This document shows positions 17,763 through 26,035 of a stretch of 64,000 bases of DNA, piece by piece. The position numbers were made by a program, and so were the translations under genes. The notes beneath the pieces were generated by a model, which did not search any database, was not told the origin of the DNA, and saw only the letters and a program-made list of their open reading frames with translations. This DNA comes from Rhodospirillales bacterium. GTDB lineage: Bacteria; Pseudomonadota; Alphaproteobacteria; Micavibrionales; Micavibrionaceae. Every line of letters starts with the position of its first letter. The first letter of the stretch is position 1. The stretch covers positions 1,426,001-1,490,000 of the forward strand of contig JACKJA010000002.1 of NCBI GenBank assembly GCA_020638175.1, written 5' to 3'.

Positions 17763-18563
17763 TTATTTTTCCGAAGCCGGCAACAGCGCATCAATTTCTT
17801 TCTTGAGCTGCTCATAAGGCATGCTGCCACGCAGGGTCTTCTCTCCGTTCAGGACAATGCTGGGCGTCGAATTGATATCATATTTCTTTTGCGCTTCCTG
17901 CATCTGGGCAGCCACGCCGGCCCGCAAACTCTCGTCATCCAGACAGGCATCAAGCACCGTCTCATTACCACCCAGCAATTTGGCGTTTTGCTTCAGGATT
18001 TGCAGGTAATCGTCCTGATAAGCCCATTTATCTTGCGTTTCAAACAGGAACGAAACGAACTGGAAATAGCGATCTTCCGGCAAACAGCGTGCGATAATCG
18101 TCCCTGCCATCGCCGGCGCATTCAGGGGGAAATCGTTGTAAACGAAGTAAACCTTGCCGGTGTCGATATACTCAGCCTTGAGTTTCTCGTAATTTTCGGC
18201 GTGAAAATGGGCACAATGGCCGCACGTCAAAGATGCGAATTCCTCGATTTTGACCGGCGCGTCGGGATTACCCAGCGCCGTTACCCGTAAAACGTGCTGC
18301 GGATCAATCGCCGCGACAACAGGAGCCACCGCCGCCTCATCAGACAGGGATTCCACAGCCTCCGTTACTTCATCCGCAGATTCTTCCGGCACTGGCATCG
18401 CGTCCACCTCTTCCTCTACAACGGCAAGAGCAGGGGATGATGTTTCATTATTATCAGCATTGCTTTGCGGCGCCATCGACATCGCTGCGAATATCAAAGC
18501 ACCCGCCACCAGAATGCTGGCGACGATCAAAACGATCTTATTGCTATTGCTTTTGTCAGGCAT
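17763..18563 (-). CDS. DsbA-family thiol-disulfide oxidoreductase
   Basis: A 266-residue membrane-anchored thioredoxin-fold protein of the DsbA family with an N-terminal helix (about 9-30), an acidic linker (40-80) and the redox motif C114-G-H-C117 followed by HFHAENYEKLK. The segment NSTPSIVLNGEKTLRG contains the cis-proline loop. It probably catalyses disulfide formation or exchange in the periplasm. Linkage to smc is conserved in alphaproteobacteria. The linker is unusually rich in Glu, Asp and Val. Confidence 0.88.
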   Translation of the reverse strand: MPDKSNSNKIVLIVASILVAGALIFAAMSMAPQSNADNNETSSPALAVVEEEVDAMPVPEESADEVTEAVESLSDEAAVAPVVAAIDPQHVLRVTALGNPDAPVKIEEFASLTCGHCAHFHAENYEKLKAEYIDTGKVYFVYNDFPLNAPAMAGTIIARCLPEDRYFQFVSFLFETQDKWAYQDDYLQILKQNAKLLGGNETVLDACLDDESLRAGVAAQMQEAQKKYDINSTPSIVLNGEKTLRGSMPYEQLKKEIDALLPASEK

Positions 18564-18696
18564 CGAAAAATCCTTGTCATAAAAAAGGTTTCTTACTCAA
18601 ATGATGTAAAAGGCTGAACGTTGAAAATCAAGATAAATATAAGAAAAGTCAAGAAAACCGGGCGATTCGGATTATCTTATCCACATATTCCGCTTT

Positions 18697-19866
18697 TCAG
18701 GCGCCGGGAATCAAAACCAGCTCAGCCCGGTCTTGAGGCATCTGGTCCGTTTCATCCCCCAGCGCCCGTATATCGACGCGGCGCGTGGAAATCCCGTTCT
18801 TCAATAAAAACGCACGAATTTCCAAAGCCCGTGAAAGGGACGTCCGGCGGGCACCACTGCTGAAGCTGTCTGACGGTGCCGAATACGCCATCACCTGAAC
18901 GCGGGCGGCAGCATTGTTCTGTAACAAGGGGATAATCATTTTTTTGATTGTTTCCTGAGCCTTGTCGTCAAGCTGCGCAACGTCCGGCGCAAAAAAGATT
19001 ACGACCTGTTCAAAATCGAGTAAATCTTCCGGCGAAGGTTCCATAACGATTTCACTGACCTCGCCTGTCTGCTCGGCAATTTGCTCGACGCTGGCCAAAA
19101 GTTGCTCCCGACTGGGGTTCACCAGCTTCTTCGTCAACGGCTCCTTGTTTACCAGGTCTTTGGGCACCGCCGGCATCTTGGGAACGTCGGCTGTAACTTT
19201 ATCCTGACGCACGACAACCGGCGGCTTGGGTTTGGCAGCGGCAGCCTCTTTGCTTAGGCTTTCTTTTTGTACGTTCCGCGCATAAGTGCGGGAAACCTTG
19301 AAACTATCCGGTCGCCGCTTGGGCTTGGGCGGCACAGGCGTCGCGATAAACGGCTCCGGCGTAAGAATATCCGTATCGTCAACCTCATCCCGCATAACAT
19401 CCCGAACAGCCTCGGTAACCATATCGGGCATCGGTGATGCGATCGGCGGCTTACGCGGTGGCAAAGGAACAGCCACAGCAGCAGGCACGTCTTTCTGCTG
19501 AGGCGTAGCCAGACTTGCCGGATTAATGCTTTCGCTGCGCACGCGCGTTTGCACCGGGAAACTTTGGGCTTTGGCAGGCACACGGGCCTGAACAGGCGTT
19601 TGCACAGGGGGGCTTTCAACCTTTTTTTCCGCCGGAGTAGCCGTCAAGGACGGCGCAGAAGGGCGCACAGGCGCCGGCGGTGTCAGGGTAAGAGGGTGAG
19701 GCGTTTCCTCATCCGGCACACCATAATGACGATTGAGTTCATTCAGGACGCTGGTGTCAATTTCAACAGACGGAACAGGCTCATCCTGCGCCCGAAGAGG
19801 TACGATACCTCCGAACAGAAACAGCAAAAACAGCGCATATTTAAGACAGCCATACATATCTATCAT
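18697..19866 (-). CDS. OmpA-family C-terminal domain protein, periplasmic
   Basis: A 389-residue exported protein with a signal peptide (cleaved near PLRAQ), a long proline/alanine/lysine-rich region (about 40-270) and a C-terminal OmpA/MotB-like domain (about 288-389; VVIFFAPDVAQLDDKAQETIK, SLSRALEIRAFLLKNGI, RAELVLIPGA). That domain usually binds peptidoglycan. There is no lipobox, so it is unlikely to be the missing Pal. The disordered spacer could let the domain reach across the periplasm. It lies 22 bases after suhB in the same direction. Confidence 0.75.
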   Translation of the reverse strand: MIDMYGCLKYALFLLFLFGGIVPLRAQDEPVPSVEIDTSVLNELNRHYGVPDEETPHPLTLTPPAPVRPSAPSLTATPAEKKVESPPVQTPVQARVPAKAQSFPVQTRVRSESINPASLATPQQKDVPAAVAVPLPPRKPPIASPMPDMVTEAVRDVMRDEVDDTDILTPEPFIATPVPPKPKRRPDSFKVSRTYARNVQKESLSKEAAAAKPKPPVVVRQDKVTADVPKMPAVPKDLVNKEPLTKKLVNPSREQLLASVEQIAEQTGEVSEIVMEPSPEDLLDFEQVVIFFAPDVAQLDDKAQETIKKMIIPLLQNNAAARVQVMAYSAPSDSFSSGARRTSLSRALEIRAFLLKNGISTRRVDIRALGDETDQMPQDRAELVLIPGA

Positions 19867-19888
19867 TTGCAGCCGTTGTTGATTAAGT

Positions 19889-20695
19889 TCAAGCCGCTTC
19901 CTGACCTTTGTTCGCCGCTTGCAACAACTTTTTCAGATCATTGAATAACGGGCCGTTAGAGGCAATGATATTGTTTGAATCAAGAGCATAACTTTTACCA
20001 TTTACTTCCGAAACCATCCCACCGGCCTCCTTGGCAATCAAAGCGCCTGCCGTCATATCCCATGGTTTTGCACTTAAAGCCCAATAGCCATCAAACCGTC
20101 CGGCAGCTACATAAGCAAGCCCCAAAGCAACACTGCCCATCTCCCGCAAAGAAGGCACAAACTTGGAAACCGCAAGCGATTCCCTCATGTATTTTTCTTT
20201 CACATCAAAGGGGGTGCGATCGGTTGCAACGAGAGCATCCTTCAACCCCTGCCGTCCCGACACCCGCAGGCGTGTATTGCGCATAAAGGCACCCATGCCT
20301 TTTTCGGCACGGAACACCTCATCCTTAACCGGGTCAAGAATGATCCCGGCGATAATTTCGCCCTTGCGCTCCAGCCCGATCGAAATGCACCAATGCGGAA
20401 TGCCGTGCAGGAAATTGGTCGTCCCGTCCAGCGGGTCGATAATAAAGCGGTATTCGTAGTCTTTCGGCCCTTTGGAATCGCCGCTTTCCTCCATCAGGAA
20501 CCCGTAATCGGGGCGGGCCTTCGAAAGCTCGTTATAAAGGATCTCTTCAGAACGCCGATCCGCCGCCGATACGAAATCACCGGGGCCTTTTTGCGAAACC
20601 TGAAGCTGTTCGACTTCGCCGAAATCGCGCGCCAGCGTCCGGCCGGCCTTCTCAGCCGCGCGCAACATGATATTGATATGAGGGGAGAGAGCCAT
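19889..20695 (-). CDS. suhB: SuhB-type inositol monophosphatase family protein
   Basis: A Mg2+-dependent phosphatase of the inositol monophosphatase family; SuhB also acts in rRNA transcription antitermination in E. coli. In 268 residues the metal ligands are E70, D87 and D90 in IIDPLDGTTNF, and the second motif is WDMTAGALIAKEAGG. It starts four bases downstream of efp, which suggests translational coupling. Confidence 0.93.
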   Translation of the reverse strand: MALSPHINIMLRAAEKAGRTLARDFGEVEQLQVSQKGPGDFVSAADRRSEEILYNELSKARPDYGFLMEESGDSKGPKDYEYRFIIDPLDGTTNFLHGIPHWCISIGLERKGEIIAGIILDPVKDEVFRAEKGMGAFMRNTRLRVSGRQGLKDALVATDRTPFDVKEKYMRESLAVSKFVPSLREMGSVALGLAYVAAGRFDGYWALSAKPWDMTAGALIAKEAGGMVSEVNGKSYALDSNNIIASNGPLFNDLKKLLQAANKGQEAA

Positions 20696-20699
20696 AAGC

Positions 20700-21266
20700 T
20701 TAATCCTTCGCGCGTTCGACGTATGTTGAATCTTCGGTCTTCACCACAACACGGGTACCCATGCTGACATGCGGAGGAACCATGACTTTGACACCGTTTT
20801 CAAGAATAGCCGGCTTATAAGAAGTCGTCGCCGTTTGCCCCTTAACCACAGGCTCGGCCTCGACAATCTCCAAAACAACGGTGGCAGGCAACTCCACGCG
20901 CAAAGGCTCGCCTTCAAAGGTTTCAATCACACAGATCATGCCTTCTTGCAGGAAAGCCGCCGGATCGCCGATAATATCGCCTTTAACGGCAATCTGTTCG
21001 TAATTCCCGGTATGCATGAAGTTGTAGCCGGCTTCGTCTTCATAGAGATATTGATAGTCTTCTTGCTCCAGCCGCGCCCGCTCAACAGTTTCCTGTGTCC
21101 GGAAACGCACGTTATCCTTGTTGCCTGTGCGCAGGTCGCGCATCTCGATCTGGGAGACTGACGCGCCTTTCCCCGGTTGAATAATTTCGTTCTTCACAAC
21201 AACACACAGTTTGCCGTTATATTCAATGACATTGCCCGCCCGCAGGGTAATCGCCGTAACTTTCAT
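20700..21266 (-). CDS. efp: Elongation factor P
   Basis: EF-P rescues ribosomes stalled at polyproline. The 188-residue, three-domain protein has the typical loop IIQPGKGASVSQI with K33 at the position that is beta-lysylated in E. coli. The modification genes epmA/epmB are not in the window. Several neighbours (TolA, OmpA-like protein) are rich in proline runs, a natural EF-P workload. efp heads the efp-suhB pair. Confidence 0.97.
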   Translation of the reverse strand: MKVTAITLRAGNVIEYNGKLCVVVKNEIIQPGKGASVSQIEMRDLRTGNKDNVRFRTQETVERARLEQEDYQYLYEDEAGYNFMHTGNYEQIAVKGDIIGDPAAFLQEGMICVIETFEGEPLRVELPATVVLEIVEAEPVVKGQTATTSYKPAILENGVKVMVPPHVSMGTRVVVKTEDSTYVERAKD

Positions 21267-21290
21267 TTATTTAACCTCTTTTAATCGTCA

Positions 21291-21569
21291 CTATAATTTA
21301 TGCTTTAAATCTTCTAAATTCCGGTCTCTCTCTTGTCTAGCCGACTCCAGCGTAGACGCGTGTTGCCCCGTTGCCATAAGATAATCAATCACCATAAGGT
21401 GCTCCACAGGAACAATCGCCACCTTATCCCGGGAATATCGCGTCCAAACCGTCGAGTTTCCGGAAAAAGTCCTTTCTACGAGAAGAGACACGTTTTGCCT
21501 TGCTGCACTGGTAGGAATTCTTTCATGACTAGAAAATCGTTCCGCGAGAGATAGGGCACTATTTTCCAT
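21291..21569 (-). CDS. small protein resembling Phd/YefM antitoxins
   Basis: A 92-residue protein. ATG 21569 is chosen because AAGAG sits five bases upstream, and it overlaps the end of the dciA-like gene by 11 bases. The segment SAARQNVSLLVERTFSGNSTV followed by WTRYSRDKVAIVPVEHL has the layout of the Phd/YefM fold (SxARxN, then TRxxxxVAxxxxxxL). No adjacent RelE/ParE-like or Doc toxin gene is seen: efp lies on one side and dciA on the other. It may be a solitary regulator or just a distant look-alike. The resemblance is by eye only. Confidence 0.6.
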   Translation of the reverse strand: MENSALSLAERFSSHERIPTSAARQNVSLLVERTFSGNSTVWTRYSRDKVAIVPVEHLMVIDYLMATGQHASTLESARQERDRNLEDLKHKL

Positions 21570-22065
21570 GTTCTCTTGTTTCCTTATCTTTTTTATCCTG
21601 CAGAAAGGCTGTCCCCATGTTTTCAAGGCGTTCATATATATCGGGATCGTCTATATTTGCAAGCATTCCCGCTAAATATTTTTTATCCGCCATACTGGGA
21701 GCAACCGTTTTCTTACGCCGGGTCGGCTTTGCCTTCTCATTCCCGGTTTGCGGCACGAACCGCAGCGCGCTCACCCAGCGATCGCCGAATATCTGGTTAA
21801 TCCGCTCCAAAATCAAATCCTTGCGGTAATGGAGCAGGGTGGCATCCGCCGGCGAAACAGAAATATCCAGCGTCGCCGTCGCGGCTGTCTTCTGATTTTC
21901 TTTCTTCTTCATATAACGGATTTTCACCGGGTGCGCTTTGCTCGCCAGCTCTTCGCCAACAATTTCCGGCCAGTGCGTGACAAGCCGCCCCAGCATGATA
22001 TATTTGCGGCTGCAAACCTGCTCGGTCACTTTGGGCACGGTGGATGACAAGGGACGTAAACTCAT
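21559..22065 (-). CDS. DUF721 (DciA-like) protein
   Basis: A 168-residue DUF721 protein. The N-terminal half (HWPEIVGEELASKAHPVKIRY, LHYRKDLILERIN) is the domain found in DciA, the helicase operator that recruits DnaB at replication initiation in most bacteria lacking DnaC. The tail is basic and probably flexible. ATG 22065 is favoured because a longer start would overlap divergent mutY; the two genes start only about 10 bases apart. The helicase role is inferred from the family. Confidence 0.8.
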   Translation of the reverse strand: MSLRPLSSTVPKVTEQVCSRKYIMLGRLVTHWPEIVGEELASKAHPVKIRYMKKKENQKTAATATLDISVSPADATLLHYRKDLILERINQIFGDRWVSALRFVPQTGNEKAKPTRRKKTVAPSMADKKYLAGMLANIDDPDIYERLENMGTAFLQDKKDKETREHGK

Positions 22066-22075
22066 GCGGAGCACT

Positions 22076-23155
22076 ATGACAGCCCTGCCCAAAAATGACA
22101 AGAATATCGACATCCTCCGGCAAAAGGTTTTGCGCTGGTATGATGCTCACAGACGCTCTCTGCCGTGGCGGGCGCTGCCGGGACAAACGCCGAACCCATA
22201 TCATGTCTGGCTATCGGAAATCATGCTCCAGCAAACCGTCGTAAATGCCGTTATTCCGTATTTCCTGAAATTCACAGAACAATGGCCCACGGTTCACGAT
22301 TTGGCCGCCGCACCGCAGGACGACGTCATGCATGCCTGGGCGGGGCTGGGTTATTACGCCCGCGCCCGTAATCTGCATAAATGCGCCCGGATTGTTTCTG
22401 AAGAACACGGCGGCACGTTCCCGAACACCATAGAAGAGCTGAAGAAACTGCCCGGCATCGGCGATTACACCGCCGCTGCGATTGCGGCCATAGCCTTTGA
22501 CAAACCGGCAACGGTGATTGACGGCAATATAGAGCGCGTCGTTTCGCGTTACTACGCGATCGAACAGCCACTCCCCAAAGGCAAAAAAGACATCAAAGCC
22601 AAAACGGAGCTCTGGTGCGAAAACCGTACCGATCATCCCGGTGACTTTGCCCAGGCATTAATGGATATCGGGGCAGGGGTCTGTATCCCCAAAGCGCCGC
22701 GCTGCGGATTATGCCCCCTGCAATCCGGCTGCACCGCTTACAAGGCTGGCACCCCGGAAACCTTTCCCCGGCGCCAACCGAAGAAACAAAAGCCGCAAAA
22801 ACACGGCTATATTTACTGGATCACCGATCCCGATGGCAATCTGCTCGCCCAGAAAAGACCGGAAAAAGGAATGCTCGGCAGTATGACGGGATTGCCGACA
22901 TCGGAATGGCTTCCCGCTGACGAAAAACCAACACATCCGGATTTCCTGAAGCCCCTTAGCCCGAAACCGTTAGACGAATCCATATCCCACAGCTTCACCC
23001 ATTTTGATCTGAAGCTATCAGGCCACCTGATTACACTGCCAGACACTCAAAGCATGCTCTTTCCTGATGATTTTTTCTGGATTGCCAAAAAGGATATTTT
23101 AAAGACCGGATGGCCCACGCTTTTTAAGAAATTCGTAAAGCTTTTAGAGGCATAG
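22076..23155 (+). CDS. mutY: MutY, A/G-specific adenine DNA glycosylase
   Basis: MutY removes adenine mispaired with 8-oxoguanine. In 359 residues: catalytic E48 in WLSEIMLQQT, the helix-hairpin-helix LPGIGDYTAAAIAAIAF ending at D149, the 4Fe-4S cysteines C203, C210, C213 and C219 (spacing C-x6-C-x2-C-x5-C), and a C-terminal Nudix-like domain (from about 245) that recognises 8-oxoG. ATG 22076 has GGAG at 22068-22071; upstream in-frame starts would run through the divergent dciA-like gene. Confidence 0.95.
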   Translation: MTALPKNDKNIDILRQKVLRWYDAHRRSLPWRALPGQTPNPYHVWLSEIMLQQTVVNAVIPYFLKFTEQWPTVHDLAAAPQDDVMHAWAGLGYYARARNLHKCARIVSEEHGGTFPNTIEELKKLPGIGDYTAAAIAAIAFDKPATVIDGNIERVVSRYYAIEQPLPKGKKDIKAKTELWCENRTDHPGDFAQALMDIGAGVCIPKAPRCGLCPLQSGCTAYKAGTPETFPRRQPKKQKPQKHGYIYWITDPDGNLLAQKRPEKGMLGSMTGLPTSEWLPADEKPTHPDFLKPLSPKPLDESISHSFTHFDLKLSGHLITLPDTQSMLFPDDFFWIAKKDILKTGWPTLFKKFVKLLEA

Positions 23156-23192
23156 TGATAGCAGTGTCCATTATGAATAGAGTTTTGCTTTA

Positions 23193-23201
23193 TGCTATAA
23201 T
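23193..23201 (+). promoter_or_regulatory. extended -10 promoter element
   Basis: TGCTATAAT is a perfect extended -10 box (TGnTATAAT). No good -35 hexamer is seen 17 bases upstream, which extended -10 promoters can dispense with. It lies 33 bases before the start of the exported protein at 23234. Confidence 0.5.
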
Positions 23202-23233
23202 AGTCATCAGAACAAGATTGGTAGTTGTGTGAC

Positions 23234-24094
23234 ATGACGAAAAAAAGACAGCTTGGTAAATTTTATGCGTTAATGACGCTTGCCCTTATTGTGTTGCTGG
23301 GAACATGTTTTTCCGGTCATGCCTTTGCGCAAAAAGAAGAGGACGAGCTAGAGGCCTTTTCCTATGTCGACCCCGAAGAAATGCTGGCCCCTGTCAATTC
23401 AGAAGATTACGTGCCGACGACACTCGACAACCTGTCCAAACTCTATTGGGCCTTGGCGCAACTGGACATTAACAACGATGAAGCCATTGATTACTATTTG
23501 ATGATTAATGAATGCGACCTGTACACCCAGTTTTATTTCAACGATCTGGACTGGCACAACATCAGGGAAGCCAGCCGCCGTGAGATCTTTAGAAGACTTC
23601 CCGAGTTCAAAAGAACATTCGATGTTCTCATCCCTCTGGAACTGGGACGGTACAACACCGAAAAGGAATATTTTGAAGTAGAACCGGAAAGCATGATTGA
23701 CTCCAAAACCCGGTTCCAGATTGAAACCAGCCGCTACGACGCCGCCATTTGTGGATATGACCGGGAAATTCCCAATTACCCACGAAATCTTGAGCTCGTC
23801 GTTTCCCGGCCCTTTTCCCTGCGCAAAGTTCCCGTCAGCAGGGATCTGGCCGACGAATACCTCAAAATGGTTTCTCTGAAATACGAAGGGATCGGGCAAA
23901 CAAGACGTCTGCGATACTATACAAGGATGGCCTATATGCGCGTTAAATTCTCTGTCATGAGCTATCGCGGCATGAGCCGGGGCAACACCGGGGGATTAAT
24001 GGCCTCTGTTTTCGGCCGGATTGACGGACTGGAATTTTATGCCGACGAGGAGAAAAAATTCCTTCTCCACGAAGAAGATCGTCGAAACTATTGA
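23234..24094 (+). CDS. exported protein of unknown function
   Basis: A 286-residue protein not assigned to a family. It has a clear signal peptide (FYALMTLALIVLLGTCFSG, cleavage near HAFAQ). The mature chain is acidic at its start and mainly alpha-helical, with aromatic-rich stretches (LYWALAQLDINNDEAIDYYL, YTQFYFNDLDWHN) and a basic, tyrosine-rich C-terminal third (RRLRYYTRMAYMRVKF). Only two cysteines remain after the signal peptide, in NECDLY and AICGYD. ATG 23234 is preferred to the TTG three codons upstream. It stands alone between mutY and the convergent ccrM, with its own extended -10 promoter. Periplasmic location is likely; function unknown. Confidence 0.75.
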   Translation: MTKKRQLGKFYALMTLALIVLLGTCFSGHAFAQKEEDELEAFSYVDPEEMLAPVNSEDYVPTTLDNLSKLYWALAQLDINNDEAIDYYLMINECDLYTQFYFNDLDWHNIREASRREIFRRLPEFKRTFDVLIPLELGRYNTEKEYFEVEPESMIDSKTRFQIETSRYDAAICGYDREIPNYPRNLELVVSRPFSLRKVPVSRDLADEYLKMVSLKYEGIGQTRRLRYYTRMAYMRVKFSVMSYRGMSRGNTGGLMASVFGRIDGLEFYADEEKKFLLHEEDRRNY

Positions 24095-24113
24095 TCTCCT
24101 GAGCCGCCAACAC

Positions 24114-25229
24114 TTACTGCAACGTATTATGAACCGACGCTGTTTCGGCCAGAACCTGCTGGCGCAATGAATCGATCGGCAACAATTCCCGGCCGTTTTG
24201 ATAATGCCAAAACGTCCAGCCATTACAGCTTGGCGCCCCTTGCAGGGCCGCACCAACCTTGTGAATGGACCCGCGGTGCGTATTGGCAATCAACGTTCCA
24301 TCGGCACCAATTTTGGCTTCATGACGACCCTTGGCGTCTCGCAAAACCGTTCCCGGCTTCAAAACACCTTTTTCTATAAGCGTGCCAAACGGAATACGCG
24401 GCTGTTCGCGCTTGGACGGCGTATGTAGAATTTCATCGCTGCCCAGTTTTTTAATCCCATCAAGGCGGGTCTGTGCCGCTTTGATATAGCTGTCTTCACG
24501 CTCGATCCCGATAAAATCACGCCCCAGCTTTTTCGCAACAGCGCCCGTCGTACCCGTCCCGAAAAACGGATCCATCACAAGGTCGCCGGGATTGGTCGAG
24601 GACATCAGGACGCGATAGAGCAGGGCTTCAGGCTTTTGCGTCGGGTGAGCCTTTTGCCCGTCATCGCCCTTCAAACGTTCACCGCCCGTACACAGCGGAA
24701 TGAACCAGTCGCTGCGCATTTGCAAATCTTCGTTCAGCGCCTTCATGGCGTCATAATTAAACCGGTATTTGGATTTTTCAGATTTAGCCGCCCAGATCAA
24801 CGTTTCATGCGCGTTGGTGAACCGCCGCCCGCGAAAATTCGGCATCGGATTGGTTTTGCGCCAGATCACATCGTTCAGGATCCAGTACCCCAAATCTTGC
24901 AAAATCGCGCCTACCCGGAAAATATTGTGATAAGAACCGATCACCCAGATCGAGCCGTCGGGCTTCAGCGCATCGCGCGCCGCCGACAACCACTCACGGG
25001 TAAAATCGTCATAAGCCTTCATACTGTCAAACTGGTCCCAACTATCATCGACCGCATCAACCTTGGAATTGTTGGGGCGGTGCAGATCACCGCCCAGCTG
25101 GAGATTATAAGGAGGGTCGGCAAACACCATATCCACGCTTTCCTTCGGCAGGCTGCGCATCATCTCGACACATTCGCCTTGAAGAATTGTATTTTTGACT
25201 GTGGATATCGCTCTTTTTTGACTCGACAT
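24114..25229 (-). CDS. ccrM: CcrM-type DNA adenine methyltransferase (GANTC)
   Basis: A beta-class N6-adenine methyltransferase. CcrM methylates GANTC and times cell-cycle transcription in alphaproteobacteria. The catalytic motif DPPY is at 38-41 in the order typical of CcrM, the SAM-binding MDPFFGTGTTGAVAKKLGR follows, and a C-terminal domain (about 270-371, PRIPFGTLIEKGVLKPG ... GSIHKVGAALQG) matches the RAMA-type DNA-recognition tail of CcrM. A strong AGGAGG lies six bases before ATG 25229. The upstream region is packed with GANTC sites and a CtrA-like box. Confidence 0.95.
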   Translation of the reverse strand: MSSQKRAISTVKNTILQGECVEMMRSLPKESVDMVFADPPYNLQLGGDLHRPNNSKVDAVDDSWDQFDSMKAYDDFTREWLSAARDALKPDGSIWVIGSYHNIFRVGAILQDLGYWILNDVIWRKTNPMPNFRGRRFTNAHETLIWAAKSEKSKYRFNYDAMKALNEDLQMRSDWFIPLCTGGERLKGDDGQKAHPTQKPEALLYRVLMSSTNPGDLVMDPFFGTGTTGAVAKKLGRDFIGIEREDSYIKAAQTRLDGIKKLGSDEILHTPSKREQPRIPFGTLIEKGVLKPGTVLRDAKGRHEAKIGADGTLIANTHRGSIHKVGAALQGAPSCNGWTFWHYQNGRELLPIDSLRQQVLAETASVHNTLQ

Positions 25230-25376
25230 TTTGCCTCCTATTCGAAATCAAGAGGGCGAATCATGAGTCATCCGGGACTCGGCGTCAAGCAAAAAATGAG
25301 GATTCATCAAACAGAGTCAATGCGTTATAGCCTTAAACCCTTGCTAAGACTCTGTTTTTAGACTCTTTTTTGAATC
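25220..25376. promoter_or_regulatory. GANTC cluster in the ccrM regulatory region
   Basis: Nine GANTC sites start at 25220 (inside the first ccrM codons), 25258, 25265, 25276, 25301, 25314, 25348, 25361 and 25372. In about 157 bases chance would give roughly 0.6 site (one per 256 bases). These are the targets of the enzyme encoded immediately downstream, so methylation-dependent control of ccrM is the natural reading. Confidence 0.75.
25333..25347. promoter_or_regulatory. CtrA-like box upstream of ccrM
   Basis: TTAAACCCTTGCTAA matches the CtrA consensus TTAA-N7-TTAA in seven of eight fixed positions. CtrA activates ccrM in Caulobacter. It lies 104 bases upstream of the ccrM start and directly next to the GANTC site at 25348. 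Confidence 0.5.
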
Positions 25377-25384
25377 AAAGAAAA

Positions 25385-26035
25385 TTATCCGGTCTTCGCA
25401 TATAGTCGAATAGGCGCAAACGATTGCCGGTGATGATCTGTCGGACCATGTTGCGCCAACCCCTCCATGTGCTGGGCGGTGCCATAACCGGCGTTCCGGT
25501 CCCAGCCAAAATACGGGTATTCCTTATGAAGTTTCATCATCAGGTGATCCCGCGTAACCTTGGCCAAAATGGAGGCCGCGGAAATTTCCGGCACTTTTCC
25601 ATCACCGCCGACAATGGCCTGCGCCGCACAGGGCAGGGTCGGACAGAATTTCCCGTCGATTAAAGCTTTCATTCTGTCATCCTGAACGTTAGCGAAGGAT
25701 CTGAAATCAAAAGCGGTAAACGATCCTTCACTTCGTTCAGGATGACAACAATTGAAATAAGATCGCTTCATCGCCAGCAACGTCGCATGATGGATATTCA
25801 GATCATCAATTTCCTGCACCGAGGCTTCGGCAATGCCATAGCGACAATGTTGCCGGATCAGCGGAAATAAATACTCGCGTTTTTTTGCCGTCAGTTTCTT
25901 ACTATCCGTGACAAGCGACCAGAAAGGCAAACCGCGTACGTCACCGGGAATAATCACGCAGGCCGCCACAACCGGCCCGGCCAAGGGTCCGCGTCCGACT
26001 TCGTCTATGCCGCAGATCAGCTCAGGCTCTGGCAT
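25385..26035 (-). CDS. rnhB: RNase HII with an in-frame palindromic-repeat insertion
   Basis: RNase HII cuts RNA in RNA:DNA hybrids and at misincorporated ribonucleotides. The 216-residue frame has the active-site GIDEVGRGPLAGPV (D11, E12), SKKL, the IVGGDGKVPEISAASILAKVTRD block and the end GYGTAQHMEGL. Between HHATLLAMKRS and ALIDGKFCPTLPC lie about 26 extra residues (about 96-121, CCHPERSEGSFTAFD...) encoded by a dispersed palindromic repeat (25675-25747). The frame stays open through it, so the gene may still work. ATG 26035 is used, overlapping the symporter end by 14 bases. Confidence 0.9.
   Translation of the reverse strand: MPEPELICGIDEVGRGPLAGPVVAACVIIPGDVRGLPFWSLVTDSKKLTAKKREYLFPLIRQHCRYGIAEASVQEIDDLNIHHATLLAMKRSYFNCCHPERSEGSFTAFDFRSFANVQDDRMKALIDGKFCPTLPCAAQAIVGGDGKVPEISAASILAKVTRDHLMMKLHKEYPYFGWDRNAGYGTAQHMEGLAQHGPTDHHRQSFAPIRLYAKTG
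25675..25747. repeat. Dispersed palindromic repeat, copy 2 (inside rnhB)
   Basis: A 73-base inverted repeat. Outer arms TGTCATCCTGAACG and CGTTCAGGATGACA are perfectly complementary over 14 bases; inner arms GAAGGATC and GATCCTTC are also complementary. The central part is unrelated to copy 1 (395-451), but the arms are the same family. It inserts without breaking the rnhB frame. Confidence 0.88.

Noticed and set aside
21938..22075. Upstream extension of mutY
   Set aside because: It would read through the divergent dciA-like gene; ATG 22076 has a ribosome binding site and matches MutY family starts.
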